Of a stretch of 64,000 nucleotides of DNA, positions 7,171 through 14,533 are shown one piece after another (position 1 is the first letter of the stretch; each line of letters opens with the position of its first letter). The notes beneath the pieces are model-generated. The model had not been told where the DNA came from, searched no databases, and worked only from the letters and a program-made list of their open reading frames with translations. Origin of the DNA: a bacterium (GTDB lineage: Bacteria; CLD3; SB21); contig JABWCP010000004.1 of NCBI GenBank assembly GCA_013360215.1, positions 1 through 64,000 on the forward strand, in the 5' to 3' direction. The position numbers were made by a program, and so were the translations under genes.

Positions 7171-8814
7171 TCAGGTCAAGTATGGACTCGTTGGCACGAA
7201 GCGTCTTCGCGTCTTCGCGTCTTCGCGCTGTGCATAGATTTTGGAATTGACCGTATTCTGAATGGGATTCTTGTCGCAGGAATCTATTTCTTGCGCCTCA
7301 ATCACCGTGACCGGGAAATATCCGCCGTCCACATTGTATGTACCGAGTTTGACCGATAGGCGATCCTTGAAGACATTGTATTTCTTGGAGGTGATGGCCG
7401 CGACTTCGTCCAAGAAGGCTTTCTTGCTTCGCGCTTTAAGCACTTCGTATTCATCGTCAACCTGTTTACGCCTTTGGTTATTGTTATACAGCCGCGTATT
7501 ATATTCCTGCTGAGTTTCGAATTCGCCTCTCGGTGTCTCGTCCACCGCCAGCGTGATAGCTTTTTGTTTCTGCTCGTCGAAATCTATTTCTACTTTCGCC
7601 ATCTTATCCTGAAGTTCACCGATGCGTTCGATGGCTTGAAGAAGCGTTATGCCGTAGCCTATCGTTACCTGTTTTTTCTTTTCTTCTACGATTCGGGCGA
7701 GAAGCTCCTGCTTGCGTTTGTTTTCTTCTATAGTTTTTTTCTGCTCTTCCAACCGTCTTGCCTCTTCGATTTCGGCCAGTTTTTTCTTTTCTTCAAGCGC
7801 AGACATCTGAGCTTTGAGTTCTTGCTGTTTTTTCAGATTTTCCAATCTGGCTTTTTCGTTCTTCTGATCTTCGAGTTGTTTGTTCTGATTTTGCAGTAGG
7901 GCGAGTTCCTTGGCCAGTACGTCTTCGGAATTCACGTTCTGAGCGGCTTTGGTGATGAAGACAAAATCACCCTCGCCGAGTAGGTTGCCGAATTGCGGGT
8001 TTTGTTTATGATTGCGATCGACGGCGTCACTGAAAACCTTCTTTGGAATGTATAGTCCGAGTTCGGAGGCAGTGATGTAGTTTTCAGTCTGTTCGAGTTT
8101 TTCGATCAGGCGACCGGTGAAGACGGAATGGCCTTGAGGCCCGCCATCAAGCACCTGTTCGCTTTTGCCTCCGGCGGTGAGTACCTGTCGGACATTGGAT
8201 GCGGTGATGGACTTGAGGTAGCTGTAGTCCACAGTTTTTTCTTTGACTTCCGCACCGCGCTTGAGCAGAGTGCCGGAATAACAAGCATCCATCACATAAA
8301 AAATATGCTTGGCTTTCAGCGTCTTTGAGATGTTATCGCGCAATTCGACCATGGAGACGTTTTTATACATCGCATCGTCACTGAAAGAGCCATCGGATGG
8401 AATGATGAATCCGACGTCTTCGCCGCCGATGCCGTTTTGGGTATATCCGTGGCCCGCAAAGAATACAAAAATCGCATCGTCCGGACCTGTCTTCGACAGA
8501 TCGCCCTGAAGAGTTTTCAGAATACTCTCTTTCGTGGCGTTTTCATCATAAAGCTCATAGAATTTGTCGAAAACGAATTTGTCTGAAAGAAGTTTCTTTA
8601 TGCCTTTGGCATCACTGACGGCGTTTTTGAGTTGTTGATTGAAATCCAAATTCTTATAGCGGTCAATGCCGATAATGACCGCGTAGGTTTTCTGGTACAG
8701 TGTGAGTTCCTGTGGAATTCCCTTTTGGTCTTTAGCGATAAGTTTTAGACCGCGCGTATCCTGGGCAAAAGCCGCGTCGGACACAAGAAGAATCAGGAGT
8801 AAGAAACGATTCAT
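7171..8814 (-). CDS. Secreted caspase-like (peptidase C14) protein with coiled coil; frame ends in an 8-bp repeat
   Basis: The frame encodes 547 residues. A signal peptide covers residues 1-18 (MNRFLLLILLVSDAAFAQ). The C14 domain spans about 40-285: YAVIIGIDRY, catalytic His122 in FFAGHGYTQ and catalytic Cys178 in YVMDACYSGTL. A charged coiled coil follows (about 295-400, many EEKKKLAEIEEAR-like heptads), then a further domain of about 110 residues. The last 20 or so residues (QREDAKTRRRFVPTSPYLT) are low-complexity and come from three copies of GCGAAGAC plus out-of-frame sequence, so the natural C-terminus has been replaced. The downstream FISUMP frame is the likely lost part. A periplasmic or surface location is inferred from the signal peptide; substrates are unknown. 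Confidence 0.85.
   Translation of the reverse strand: MNRFLLLILLVSDAAFAQDTRGLKLIAKDQKGIPQELTLYQKTYAVIIGIDRYKNLDFNQQLKNAVSDAKGIKKLLSDKFVFDKFYELYDENATKESILKTLQGDLSKTGPDDAIFVFFAGHGYTQNGIGGEDVGFIIPSDGSFSDDAMYKNVSMVELRDNISKTLKAKHIFYVMDACYSGTLLKRGAEVKEKTVDYSYLKSITASNVRQVLTAGGKSEQVLDGGPQGHSVFTGRLIEKLEQTENYITASELGLYIPKKVFSDAVDRNHKQNPQFGNLLGEGDFVFITKAAQNVNSEDVLAKELALLQNQNKQLEDQKNEKARLENLKKQQELKAQMSALEEKKKLAEIEEARRLEEQKKTIEENKRKQELLARIVEEKKKQVTIGYGITLLQAIERIGELQDKMAKVEIDFDEQKQKAITLAVDETPRGEFETQQEYNTRLYNNNQRRKQVDDEYEVLKARSKKAFLDEVAAITSKKYNVFKDRLSVKLGTYNVDGGYFPVTVIEAQEIDSCDKNPIQNTVNSKIYAQREDAKTRRRFVPTSPYLT
7201..7226 (-). repeat. 8-bp tandem repeat (GCGAAGAC x3) at the caspase/FISUMP frame break
   Basis: Three perfect copies of GCGAAGAC followed by a partial GC lie inside the coding region, read on the reverse strand. 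Because eight is not a multiple of three, each gain or loss changes the frame. With two copies (or five) the caspase frame reads on as IYAQREDAKTLRANESILD into the FISUMP domain; with the present three copies it stops 28 bases later at 7171-7173. Confidence 0.9.
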
Positions 8815-9142
8815 GTCACCCCCCCCGTTTGAATTGAGTTAAAAACGATTTTGACTGATATTGTTTGGCTGATATTGTAGTATCAATTGGCTAAAATGTA
8901 AGCGATGAAATGGCTGATTTCAAAGGAATTTTCCATCGAAAGGAATAGTTAGGTTTGCAGCTAATGGACACCCGCGTTCGCGGGTGAGACAATACCAGAG
9001 TCTTCTGTCGTTCCCATAACTTGCCCCAAGACCTCGGCGTGAGTCACGCCATAGGCGTGATCGAACGCCAGCCGAGAGAAAACGCTTGTCATTATAAATT
9101 TGATTCTTTGGTCTTGTCATTACAAATACGCGGTTCTTGATA
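8815..9142. other. Intergenic region with a solo repeat unit
   Basis: The caspase promoter should lie at the left of this region. The middle holds the solo palindromic unit (8964-9085). Apparent open frames here share the peptide GNDRRLW.CLTRERGCP with a spurious frame at 6366-6557; both are merely translations of the palindromic repeat. Confidence 0.6.
8964..9085 (-). repeat. Solo two-palindrome repeat unit without a GIY-YIG gene
   Basis: Read on the reverse strand it contains GGCGTTCGATCACGCC, GGCGTGACTCACGCC, ATGGGAACGACAGAAGACTC, GTATTGTCTC and P2 (CACCCGCG-AA-CGCGGGTG)TCCA. The distal part is shared with the unit at 37254-37382 and the proximal part with the one at 6398-6490. No nuclease gene is attached, so it looks like a non-autonomous copy. 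Confidence 0.8.
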
Positions 9143-9180
9143 ATAAAAAACCGCCGGGTATTAATATCACACCCGGCGGC
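9143..9180 (-). terminator. Rho-independent terminator of the amidase gene
   Basis: On the reverse strand a 9-bp perfect stem (CCGCCGGGT / ACCCGGCGG) with a loop of 11 nt is followed by TTTTTTATTA. It lies about 30 nt after the amidase stop codon. Confidence 0.85.
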
Positions 9181-9211
9181 TCTAAAATTTTGGTTTGAAA
9201 GTAAGTTATAG

Positions 9212-10879
9212 TTAGAAACGTAAACCCGGATGCCGCTTATGATAATCCGTCGCATCTTGGTATTGTTTGGCTAACGCTAAAATTTCAGCTTCACCGAAAA
9301 GTTTTCCCATAAAACACACGCTGGTTGGAAGATTACGTTCTGTAAATCCGTTAGGTACGACCACACACGGATGACCGGTCAAATTGGTAAGTATCAGGTT
9401 GTCGCCTTCAAACGGAGGAGCGATATATACATCTATCGTGTCCATCAGGCTTTGCATATCTTGAATAAGCTGAGTACGAATGCGATTGGCTTGAATATAT
9501 TCAACCGCCGGGATAAAGCGTGAAGCACGAAACACAGTGGGCCATGCGTTTTTTATTTGCCGAACAAGTTGATCATCCTTACCGCTGCGCGTCAGTTCGT
9601 CAAAAGCCGCCCCCGCCTCCGCCGATAAGATGATCGCCATATCATACACCGGATATTGCGGCAACTGGATCGGGGTCAATTTTGCACCCAGTTTTCTCAA
9701 TACAGCCAGCGTCGTATCGTAATAGGCTTTGCGCGTAGAATCTCTATCCATATCCGATTTCAGATACCCGATACGCAGATTGCTGATTTTCAAAGAAGCG
9801 TCGTAATTGAATGCCGCATCCACCAAGGTTTTATCCAAACCGTCCGGTCCGTACATAGCATTAAATATCAGTGCACAATCTTCCGCTGAACGTGCGATAG
9901 GCCCGATCTTATCCATTGACCAACTAAGTGCCATAGCACCATAACGACTTACACGACCATATGTCGGTCGCAGACCGCTCGTTCCGCATTCCGTCGAAGG
10001 AGATACGATCGAACCCCAGGTTTCAGTCCCGATTGCGAAAGGCAGCAATCCGGCTGAAACCGCCGACGCGGAGCCGGCCGATGAACCGCTTGATCCGCGT
10101 GTCGTATCCCAAGGATTACGCGTTTTACCGCCGTACCACACATCACCCCAAGCCAATTCGCCCATAGTTAATTTAGCAACAAGTACCGCTCCCGCTTCTT
10201 CCAATCTACGAACAACCGTCGCATCTTCGTCAATGAGTTGCTCTTTATATGGTACAGAGCCCCATGTCGTCTTATAACCTACCGTCGCCAGGAGATCTTT
10301 GACGCCGTAAGGAATGCCGTGCAATGGGCCGCGATATTTGCCTTGAGCAATTTCGGCGTCGGCTTTGCGTGCTTGTTTGATAGCTAATCCTTCGGTGATC
10401 GTAATCACATTTTCGAGTTTGGGCCCGTAACGTCGCAAACGATCTAAAAACATTTTGGTCAACAATTCAGACGTAACCTTTTTGTTTTTGATAAGCCACG
10501 CCAACTCACTGACCGAATAATACGCGAGATCCTCCAATGCCGGCGGCGGTATCACGTTATCCAAACGCGCCGGTTTGAATGATTTTTTATCCTGATCTAT
10601 TTTAAATCCGACGGGGATAGGATTGAACTGCAACGCCGGCGCAACGGAATTATCCAGTTTGATTTTTCGCATCGCTTCGTAGTTACCCAGCTGTTCCTGC
10701 AGAGACTCCAGCATCGAATCACGCTTGGCCTCGTTGAACTGCAATCCGAAAAGTTTCTCGGCGTGAGCGATCATATCTTTGGTTAGGGTTATTTTACCCT
10801 TTTCCTGCAATACCATACCAAGCAAAAGCACAGCGGTTATCGCGGAAATAAATAAAACGATCCGGCGAGTCGGTTTCAT
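9212..10879 (-). CDS. Amidase signature-family hydrolase, exported or membrane-anchored
   Basis: This 555-residue protein starts with basic residues and one hydrophobic segment (IVLFISAITAVLLLGMVLQ), so it is anchored to or exported across the inner membrane. The amidase-signature core runs from about residue 120 on. The Ser-cisSer-Lys machinery is visible: Lys in GIPYGVKDLLAT, the Gly/Ser-rich loop RGSSGSSAGSASAVSAG, and the nucleophile region GTETWGSIVSPSTECG. The family hydrolyses amide bonds, including Asp/Glu-tRNA amidation (GatA), fatty amides and peptide amides. No gatB/gatC is nearby and the export signal rules against GatA, so the substrate is unknown. A terminator follows directly. 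Confidence 0.85.
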   Translation of the reverse strand: MKPTRRIVLFISAITAVLLLGMVLQEKGKITLTKDMIAHAEKLFGLQFNEAKRDSMLESLQEQLGNYEAMRKIKLDNSVAPALQFNPIPVGFKIDQDKKSFKPARLDNVIPPPALEDLAYYSVSELAWLIKNKKVTSELLTKMFLDRLRRYGPKLENVITITEGLAIKQARKADAEIAQGKYRGPLHGIPYGVKDLLATVGYKTTWGSVPYKEQLIDEDATVVRRLEEAGAVLVAKLTMGELAWGDVWYGGKTRNPWDTTRGSSGSSAGSASAVSAGLLPFAIGTETWGSIVSPSTECGTSGLRPTYGRVSRYGAMALSWSMDKIGPIARSAEDCALIFNAMYGPDGLDKTLVDAAFNYDASLKISNLRIGYLKSDMDRDSTRKAYYDTTLAVLRKLGAKLTPIQLPQYPVYDMAIILSAEAGAAFDELTRSGKDDQLVRQIKNAWPTVFRASRFIPAVEYIQANRIRTQLIQDMQSLMDTIDVYIAPPFEGDNLILTNLTGHPCVVVPNGFTERNLPTSVCFMGKLFGEAEILALAKQYQDATDYHKRHPGLRF

Positions 10880-11209
10880 ACAAAATCCTCATTAGATTTG
10901 GATAGAAAAATATACGAATACCTTAGATAAAACAAAGCCTCTTATTGTAAACGAATAATTTATTAGCAAATGGTAATCTGTCACGAAAGCTGATTAACGT
11001 TTTTTGGGCTTTATAAGCTCCGCAAAAACGGATGCCCTGCGATATGTTCAAAAAAAACGCTCGCAAAGTCGCAAAGCATTAAAAAGGTTAGCATGCTTTT
11101 CTCTTAGCACCTTGGCGAGAATAGCCACTTCGTTTCTCTTACAGACAATACTCTGGTGTGACGCCCGGAATTTAGCATTCTCTAGTATATTTTAGAAGGG
11201 CTCGCTTAT
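10880..11209. other. Intergenic region with an imperfect repeat/hairpin
   Basis: The left part is AT-rich and should hold the amidase promoter. Around 11055-11135 lies a repeat with CTCGCAAAGTCGCAAAGC on one arm and CCTTGGCGAGA on the other, forming an imperfect long hairpin. Sequences with GCAAAG.CGCAAAG spacing recur between genes in many bacterial genomes. A 63-codon open frame on the forward strand (11004-11195) crosses it and has no protein-like features. Confidence 0.45.
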
Positions 11210-12787
11210 TTATTCGAATAATCCGCCAACCCACATGCGAAATCCACCCCACGCTTCGCGCCAACTCATCCATTTCTCTGAATCCAAGTCCGAAGTTATA
11301 ACTGGTCGTTTATCATGATCGGCTATTTTGATGATTGAGCGAGCCACGGTTTCTGTTTGACCGGCCATAATTTTAAAACTCACAGGCGCTTTGTATAATT
11401 CATCCGTTGTTTGATGGTAGTAATTCATAAAGTATTCCATACCACTTTTCATTTCACTGATCGGAAGACCGCATGCAATGTGGATGGACGGAATACCTGC
11501 CCTAGCGAATACTACCGCATCGCTGCGATAAAAAAACGAGGGAATCGTATTAGACCCCACACGCACACCGGACTCATCGGCCGCATCTTCGATGAAATCA
11601 CCCATATTATTGTATTCCGCACCAAGTAAAGTGACATAAGGTTCTTCGGATTTATAATAATACCCCGTGATGTCCAAATTGATATTGGCAATAATTTGGG
11701 ATTGGGGTATCGGCAGATGATCGGTAAAATATTGCGATCCGATAAATCCCATTTCCTCTGCGCCGGTTGCAACAAAAAGTACACTACGCCGGGGTTTTGT
11801 TTGCGATGAATACAACATTCGCGCCGCTTCCAACATAGTCGCCACTCCGGACGCATTGTCTAACATACCATTACAGATGGAGTCCCCGTTGATTTTTTTA
11901 CCAACACCAATATGGTCATAGTGTGCGGTTACGACGATATATTCGTTGGCCAGATCCGTACCTTCTAATTTGCCGATCACATTGGCGCTTTTAAGCCAGT
12001 ATCCGTCTATACGCGTATTAATTCTGACCGGTGCGGTAAGCTTCATCACAGGCTCAATACGTTCTTGTGTTATGTTGAAATAACGTTGAATGAAGGCGTA
12101 TCCGTTCTGTATAGATATCCAAAAAAAATTATCAGAAAAAGGCCGATACACCTCTGAATACGATGCAGAATTGAATCGTTTTTTATTTGACCCCGGGTTG
12201 TTCTCCAGCAAAACAAGTCCCCGTGCACCACGGGTTCTTGCCCAAGATGCCAACTGCATGTGATCATAATTTAAAGGTTCACCAAGACGCGTACGATCAA
12301 TCAGTGACGGCTGGAGCGCAACGACGATTTTACCGTGAACATCATTTCCACCGTATGCATCGTACGATTTTCCGGGCCCATCAATGCCATATCCCAGAAA
12401 AACCATGTCACTCTCGATTTCAGATCTTTTCTCCGGCACTTCATAGGTCGAAAAATCGGTAAGATAACGCAACGTATCCTCATTGATAATAACATACGAA
12501 GAGGCGTTGATGCGCCCGCGCGGCAGAAGAAACGGTTGTAAGTAGCTCGTACCGATAAACGGGCTTAAACCGATGTTTTGGAATTGATTTTCAATGTAGG
12601 ATGCTGTTTTTTGTTCGCCCTCATAACCGGCTCTGCGTCCGCGCATGCTATCGTGCGACATGGTCATTACGTGATGTTTCAGTCGCGTCGTATCGGCGGA
12701 CATGTTTTTGGTTTGGGCTACAGATGTCCAAGCTAATGCTGATATAAATTGCAGACATATAAAAACAATGACCCTCGTATGCGCCAT
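11210..12787 (-). CDS. Secreted M28-family zinc metallopeptidase with PA domain
   Basis: This 525-residue protein carries a signal peptide (about residues 1-24, ending in SVAQ). A protease-associated (PA) domain lies roughly at 130-250 (DVHGKIVVALQP), placed before the catalytic core as in aminopeptidases of the M28 family. Co-catalytic zinc ligands are visible: VVTAHYDHIGVG, GMLDNASGVATMLE, the glutamate pair in ATGAEEMGFIG, the Asp in NLDITGYY, and a late His in PSIHIACG. The expected role is removal of N-terminal amino acids from peptides in the periplasm or outside the cell. It lies downstream of two thioredoxin-fold genes but is separated from them by a terminator. Confidence 0.88.
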   Translation of the reverse strand: MAHTRVIVFICLQFISALAWTSVAQTKNMSADTTRLKHHVMTMSHDSMRGRRAGYEGEQKTASYIENQFQNIGLSPFIGTSYLQPFLLPRGRINASSYVIINEDTLRYLTDFSTYEVPEKRSEIESDMVFLGYGIDGPGKSYDAYGGNDVHGKIVVALQPSLIDRTRLGEPLNYDHMQLASWARTRGARGLVLLENNPGSNKKRFNSASYSEVYRPFSDNFFWISIQNGYAFIQRYFNITQERIEPVMKLTAPVRINTRIDGYWLKSANVIGKLEGTDLANEYIVVTAHYDHIGVGKKINGDSICNGMLDNASGVATMLEAARMLYSSQTKPRRSVLFVATGAEEMGFIGSQYFTDHLPIPQSQIIANINLDITGYYYKSEEPYVTLLGAEYNNMGDFIEDAADESGVRVGSNTIPSFFYRSDAVVFARAGIPSIHIACGLPISEMKSGMEYFMNYYHQTTDELYKAPVSFKIMAGQTETVARSIIKIADHDKRPVITSDLDSEKWMSWREAWGGFRMWVGGLFE

Positions 12788-12802
12788 GTATTCTCCACTT
12801 TT

Positions 12803-12836
12803 AAAAAAATTAACCCGCTTGTTTTTGAAGCGGGTT
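12803..12836 (-). terminator. Rho-independent terminator after the thioredoxin-fold gene pair
   Basis: On the reverse strand a 9-bp stem (AACCCGCTT / AAGCGGGTT) with a 7-nt loop is followed by AATTTTTTT. It closes the 13969-12863 unit just before the M28 peptidase start. Confidence 0.85.
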
Positions 12837-12862
12837 GTATAAAAATATTTTATTAACCAAGA

Positions 12863-13468
12863 TTACGATTTTTTCCACTTGATCGTACAGCCGATAGCTT
12901 TGGTGAATGTCGTACTCGGCTTTTGGCCTTTGAGTAGAGCATCCACGGCCCACTCGACGTATTTATTTTTTGCCGCCGATGCGTTTTCGGTGTTTTCATC
13001 AATAGCACCGATATAAGCCACTTCTAATCCGGCGGATGTTTTTTGGAGAACATACATGTGCGGAGTGCGCGTTGCGCCATATGCACGAGCTATGTTTTGC
13101 GTTTCATCTACCAAGTATGGAAACGTATAACCTTTTTCTTTGGCACGGGCGATCATATTTTCATACGAATCTTCAGGATATCCTACCGGATCATTAGGAT
13201 TGATCGCAATCACCGGATAACCAAGCGGTCTGTATTTTTTATCCAGCGCCATGATACGTTCCTCATAGGCTTTGGCATAAGGACAATGATTGCAGGTAAA
13301 AGTAACGATAAAACCTTTAGCGTCTTTATAATCGGCAAGCGACACTGTTTTCCCGTCTATATTTTTCAGACGAAAATCTATCGCTTTATCGCCGACGTTA
13401 TAACCCTGAGCTAACAGGGAAATCTGAAAAATCATCGCGATGAGGGATAACCAAAGAAAACGTTTCAT
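12863..13468 (-). CDS. Exported thioredoxin-fold protein (AhpC/TSA-like, redoxin)
   Basis: This 201-residue protein has a signal peptide (about residues 1-20, SLLAQ) and an AhpC/TSA-type thioredoxin fold: VGDKAIDFRLKNIDGKTVSL, then FIVTFTCNHCPYAKAYEERI with a CNHC redox pair, and the cis-Pro region GATRTPHMYVL. The CNHCPYA variant is typical of a periplasmic redoxin subfamily often annotated as thioredoxin family protein. It should act as a thiol reductant or peroxidase in the envelope. It follows the TlpA-like gene by 3 nt and they form one operon. Confidence 0.83.
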   Translation of the reverse strand: MKRFLWLSLIAMIFQISLLAQGYNVGDKAIDFRLKNIDGKTVSLADYKDAKGFIVTFTCNHCPYAKAYEERIMALDKKYRPLGYPVIAINPNDPVGYPEDSYENMIARAKEKGYTFPYLVDETQNIARAYGATRTPHMYVLQKTSAGLEVAYIGAIDENTENASAAKNKYVEWAVDALLKGQKPSTTFTKAIGCTIKWKKS

Positions 13469-13471
13469 GGT

Positions 13472-13969
13472 TCATTGCCTTTCAATAAAATGAAATATGC
13501 TTTGTTTTAGATCGTCATAGGATTCAAATTTTCGCTCGATGAGTTTACGTTCACCGGTGGAAGGGCGAATCAACAGCGTAGCCGGTATCGCACCGCTCCA
13601 GTCGTGGTGCATCCGATTGATATACACATTGGCATCCGATTCGTCCAGAAGAATCACCGGCGCTTTCAATCGCTGTTTGATCACAAACGGTTTTACCTTG
13701 GACTCCAGTTGTGAAGCAAAATCCAAACTGACTAACATAACCGATACGTTTCTTTTCTCAGATTTATAATTCGCAGCATTTTGGTATAACGAATCAAACA
13801 GCGGTAATTCCTCAATACAAGGACTGCACCACGTAGCCCAAAAATTGACAACAAGGACACTGTCCCTATTAAGCATTAATCGTCGTTCAAGTTCAGGCAG
13901 TGACACTTTTTCCACTTGTCCCATTACAGAACAAGTTATCAACCACAGTAAAAGAAAATTCCGACGCAT
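13472..13969 (-). CDS. TlpA/ResA-like exported thiol-disulfide oxidoreductase
   Basis: This 165-residue protein has a signal peptide (about 1-17, CSVMGQ) and a thioredoxin domain with LVVNFWATWCSPCIEELPLF, the classic WCxPC active site, followed by a cis-Pro loop GAIPATLLI. TlpA/ResA proteins reduce disulfides in the periplasm, including apocytochrome c CxxCH cysteines. The window encodes 39 CxxCH motifs nearby at 19217-23248, so a supporting role in cytochrome maturation is possible, though that is inference only. It is the first gene of the two-gene unit ending at 12863. Confidence 0.83.
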   Translation of the reverse strand: MRRNFLLLWLITCSVMGQVEKVSLPELERRLMLNRDSVLVVNFWATWCSPCIEELPLFDSLYQNAANYKSEKRNVSVMLVSLDFASQLESKVKPFVIKQRLKAPVILLDESDANVYINRMHHDWSGAIPATLLIRPSTGERKLIERKFESYDDLKQSIFHFIERQ

Positions 13970-13985
13970 TTTTTATCAGGGATTT

Positions 13986-14022
13986 AATAAAACCAGGCAA
14001 GGCACAGGATGTGGCTTGCCTG
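13986..14022 (-). terminator. Rho-independent terminator after the APC permease/SRPBCC unit
   Basis: On the reverse strand CAGGCAAG / CTTGCCTG forms an 8-bp stem with a 13-nt loop, followed by GTTTTATTA. Confidence 0.7.
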
Positions 14023-14137
14023 ACAATTTATTATACAGGAGCTGGTGTTTTTACGTTAGCGGTTACGAAAAAGTTTCAATCCCTTAAAGCGCTTCGACGC
14101 AGGATTTCAGTTTAATCAAATCCCCGTCTTGAAGTTT

Positions 14138-14521
14138 TTAGAATACCCCCTTCATCAGCGGCATCATCAGTTTGAAAAGGAAGGTGTGGAAGGTTACGTG
14201 AACTGTCGCGGTCATTTGTGTATGAGTACCATCGATCTCAATAAATTCGGTCTTGATGACAGATCGCATACTTTGATGATCCAGTGTGCCGTGAAAACGT
14301 TGATATTTTTCTTTAAGCGTTATTTCTTCGATCATCTCGATGGTACGACCGCGTTCTTCATACACATGCTTTGCTTTCGCGCCGACCTCTCCCTGCGTAC
14401 CACAGATCGGTTCTAACCGCTTAAATCCGGTAAGCCACAGAAGTAAATTGGCGGGATTATCAAAAAACGTTCACACTTCTTTTACCGGGCGACGAATCGA
14501 AACGCGGCTAATGATCGTCAC
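14138..14521 (-). pseudogene. SRPBCC (START-like) family gene with a premature TGA stop
   Basis: Read from a GTG at 14521, the frame gives VTIISRVSIRRPVKEV, then TGA at 14471-14473, then continues in the same frame as TFFDNPANLLLWLTGFKRLE and on to a TAA at 14138, about 127 residues in all. N-terminal RPVKEV-x-TFFDNPANLLLW is the usual opening of polyketide cyclase/SRPBCC proteins, where the lost codon is normally Trp (TGG), so a single G to A change explains it. The C-terminus (TLKEKYQRFHGTLDH..., FKLMMPLMKGVF) also fits. No good start codon with a ribosome site is seen. It lies 12 nt after the permease gene. A sequencing error remains possible. Confidence 0.7.
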
Positions 14522-14533
14522 ACTAAAATTCTT

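Noticed and set aside
7201-7226. Possible CRISPR-like repeat array.
   Set aside because: The unit is only 8 bp without spacers and lies in coding sequence.
7474-7899. A 141-codon Phe/Leu-rich forward frame.
   Set aside because: It is the complement of the Lys/Glu-rich coiled coil of the caspase-like protein.
8920-9255. Open frame of 111 codons next to the amidase gene.
   Set aside because: It is repeat-unit translation and then overlaps the amidase terminator and 3' end in another frame.
9212-10879. Amidase as GatA subunit of the tRNA amidotransferase.
   Set aside because: It has an N-terminal export or anchor segment and no gatB or gatC nearby.
14471-14473. TGA in the SRPBCC gene as a recoded selenocysteine or as Trp in a variant code.
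   Set aside because: No downstream hairpin of SECIS type is evident, the position is a usual Trp, and TGA serves as normal stop in other genes here, for example 17768-18646.
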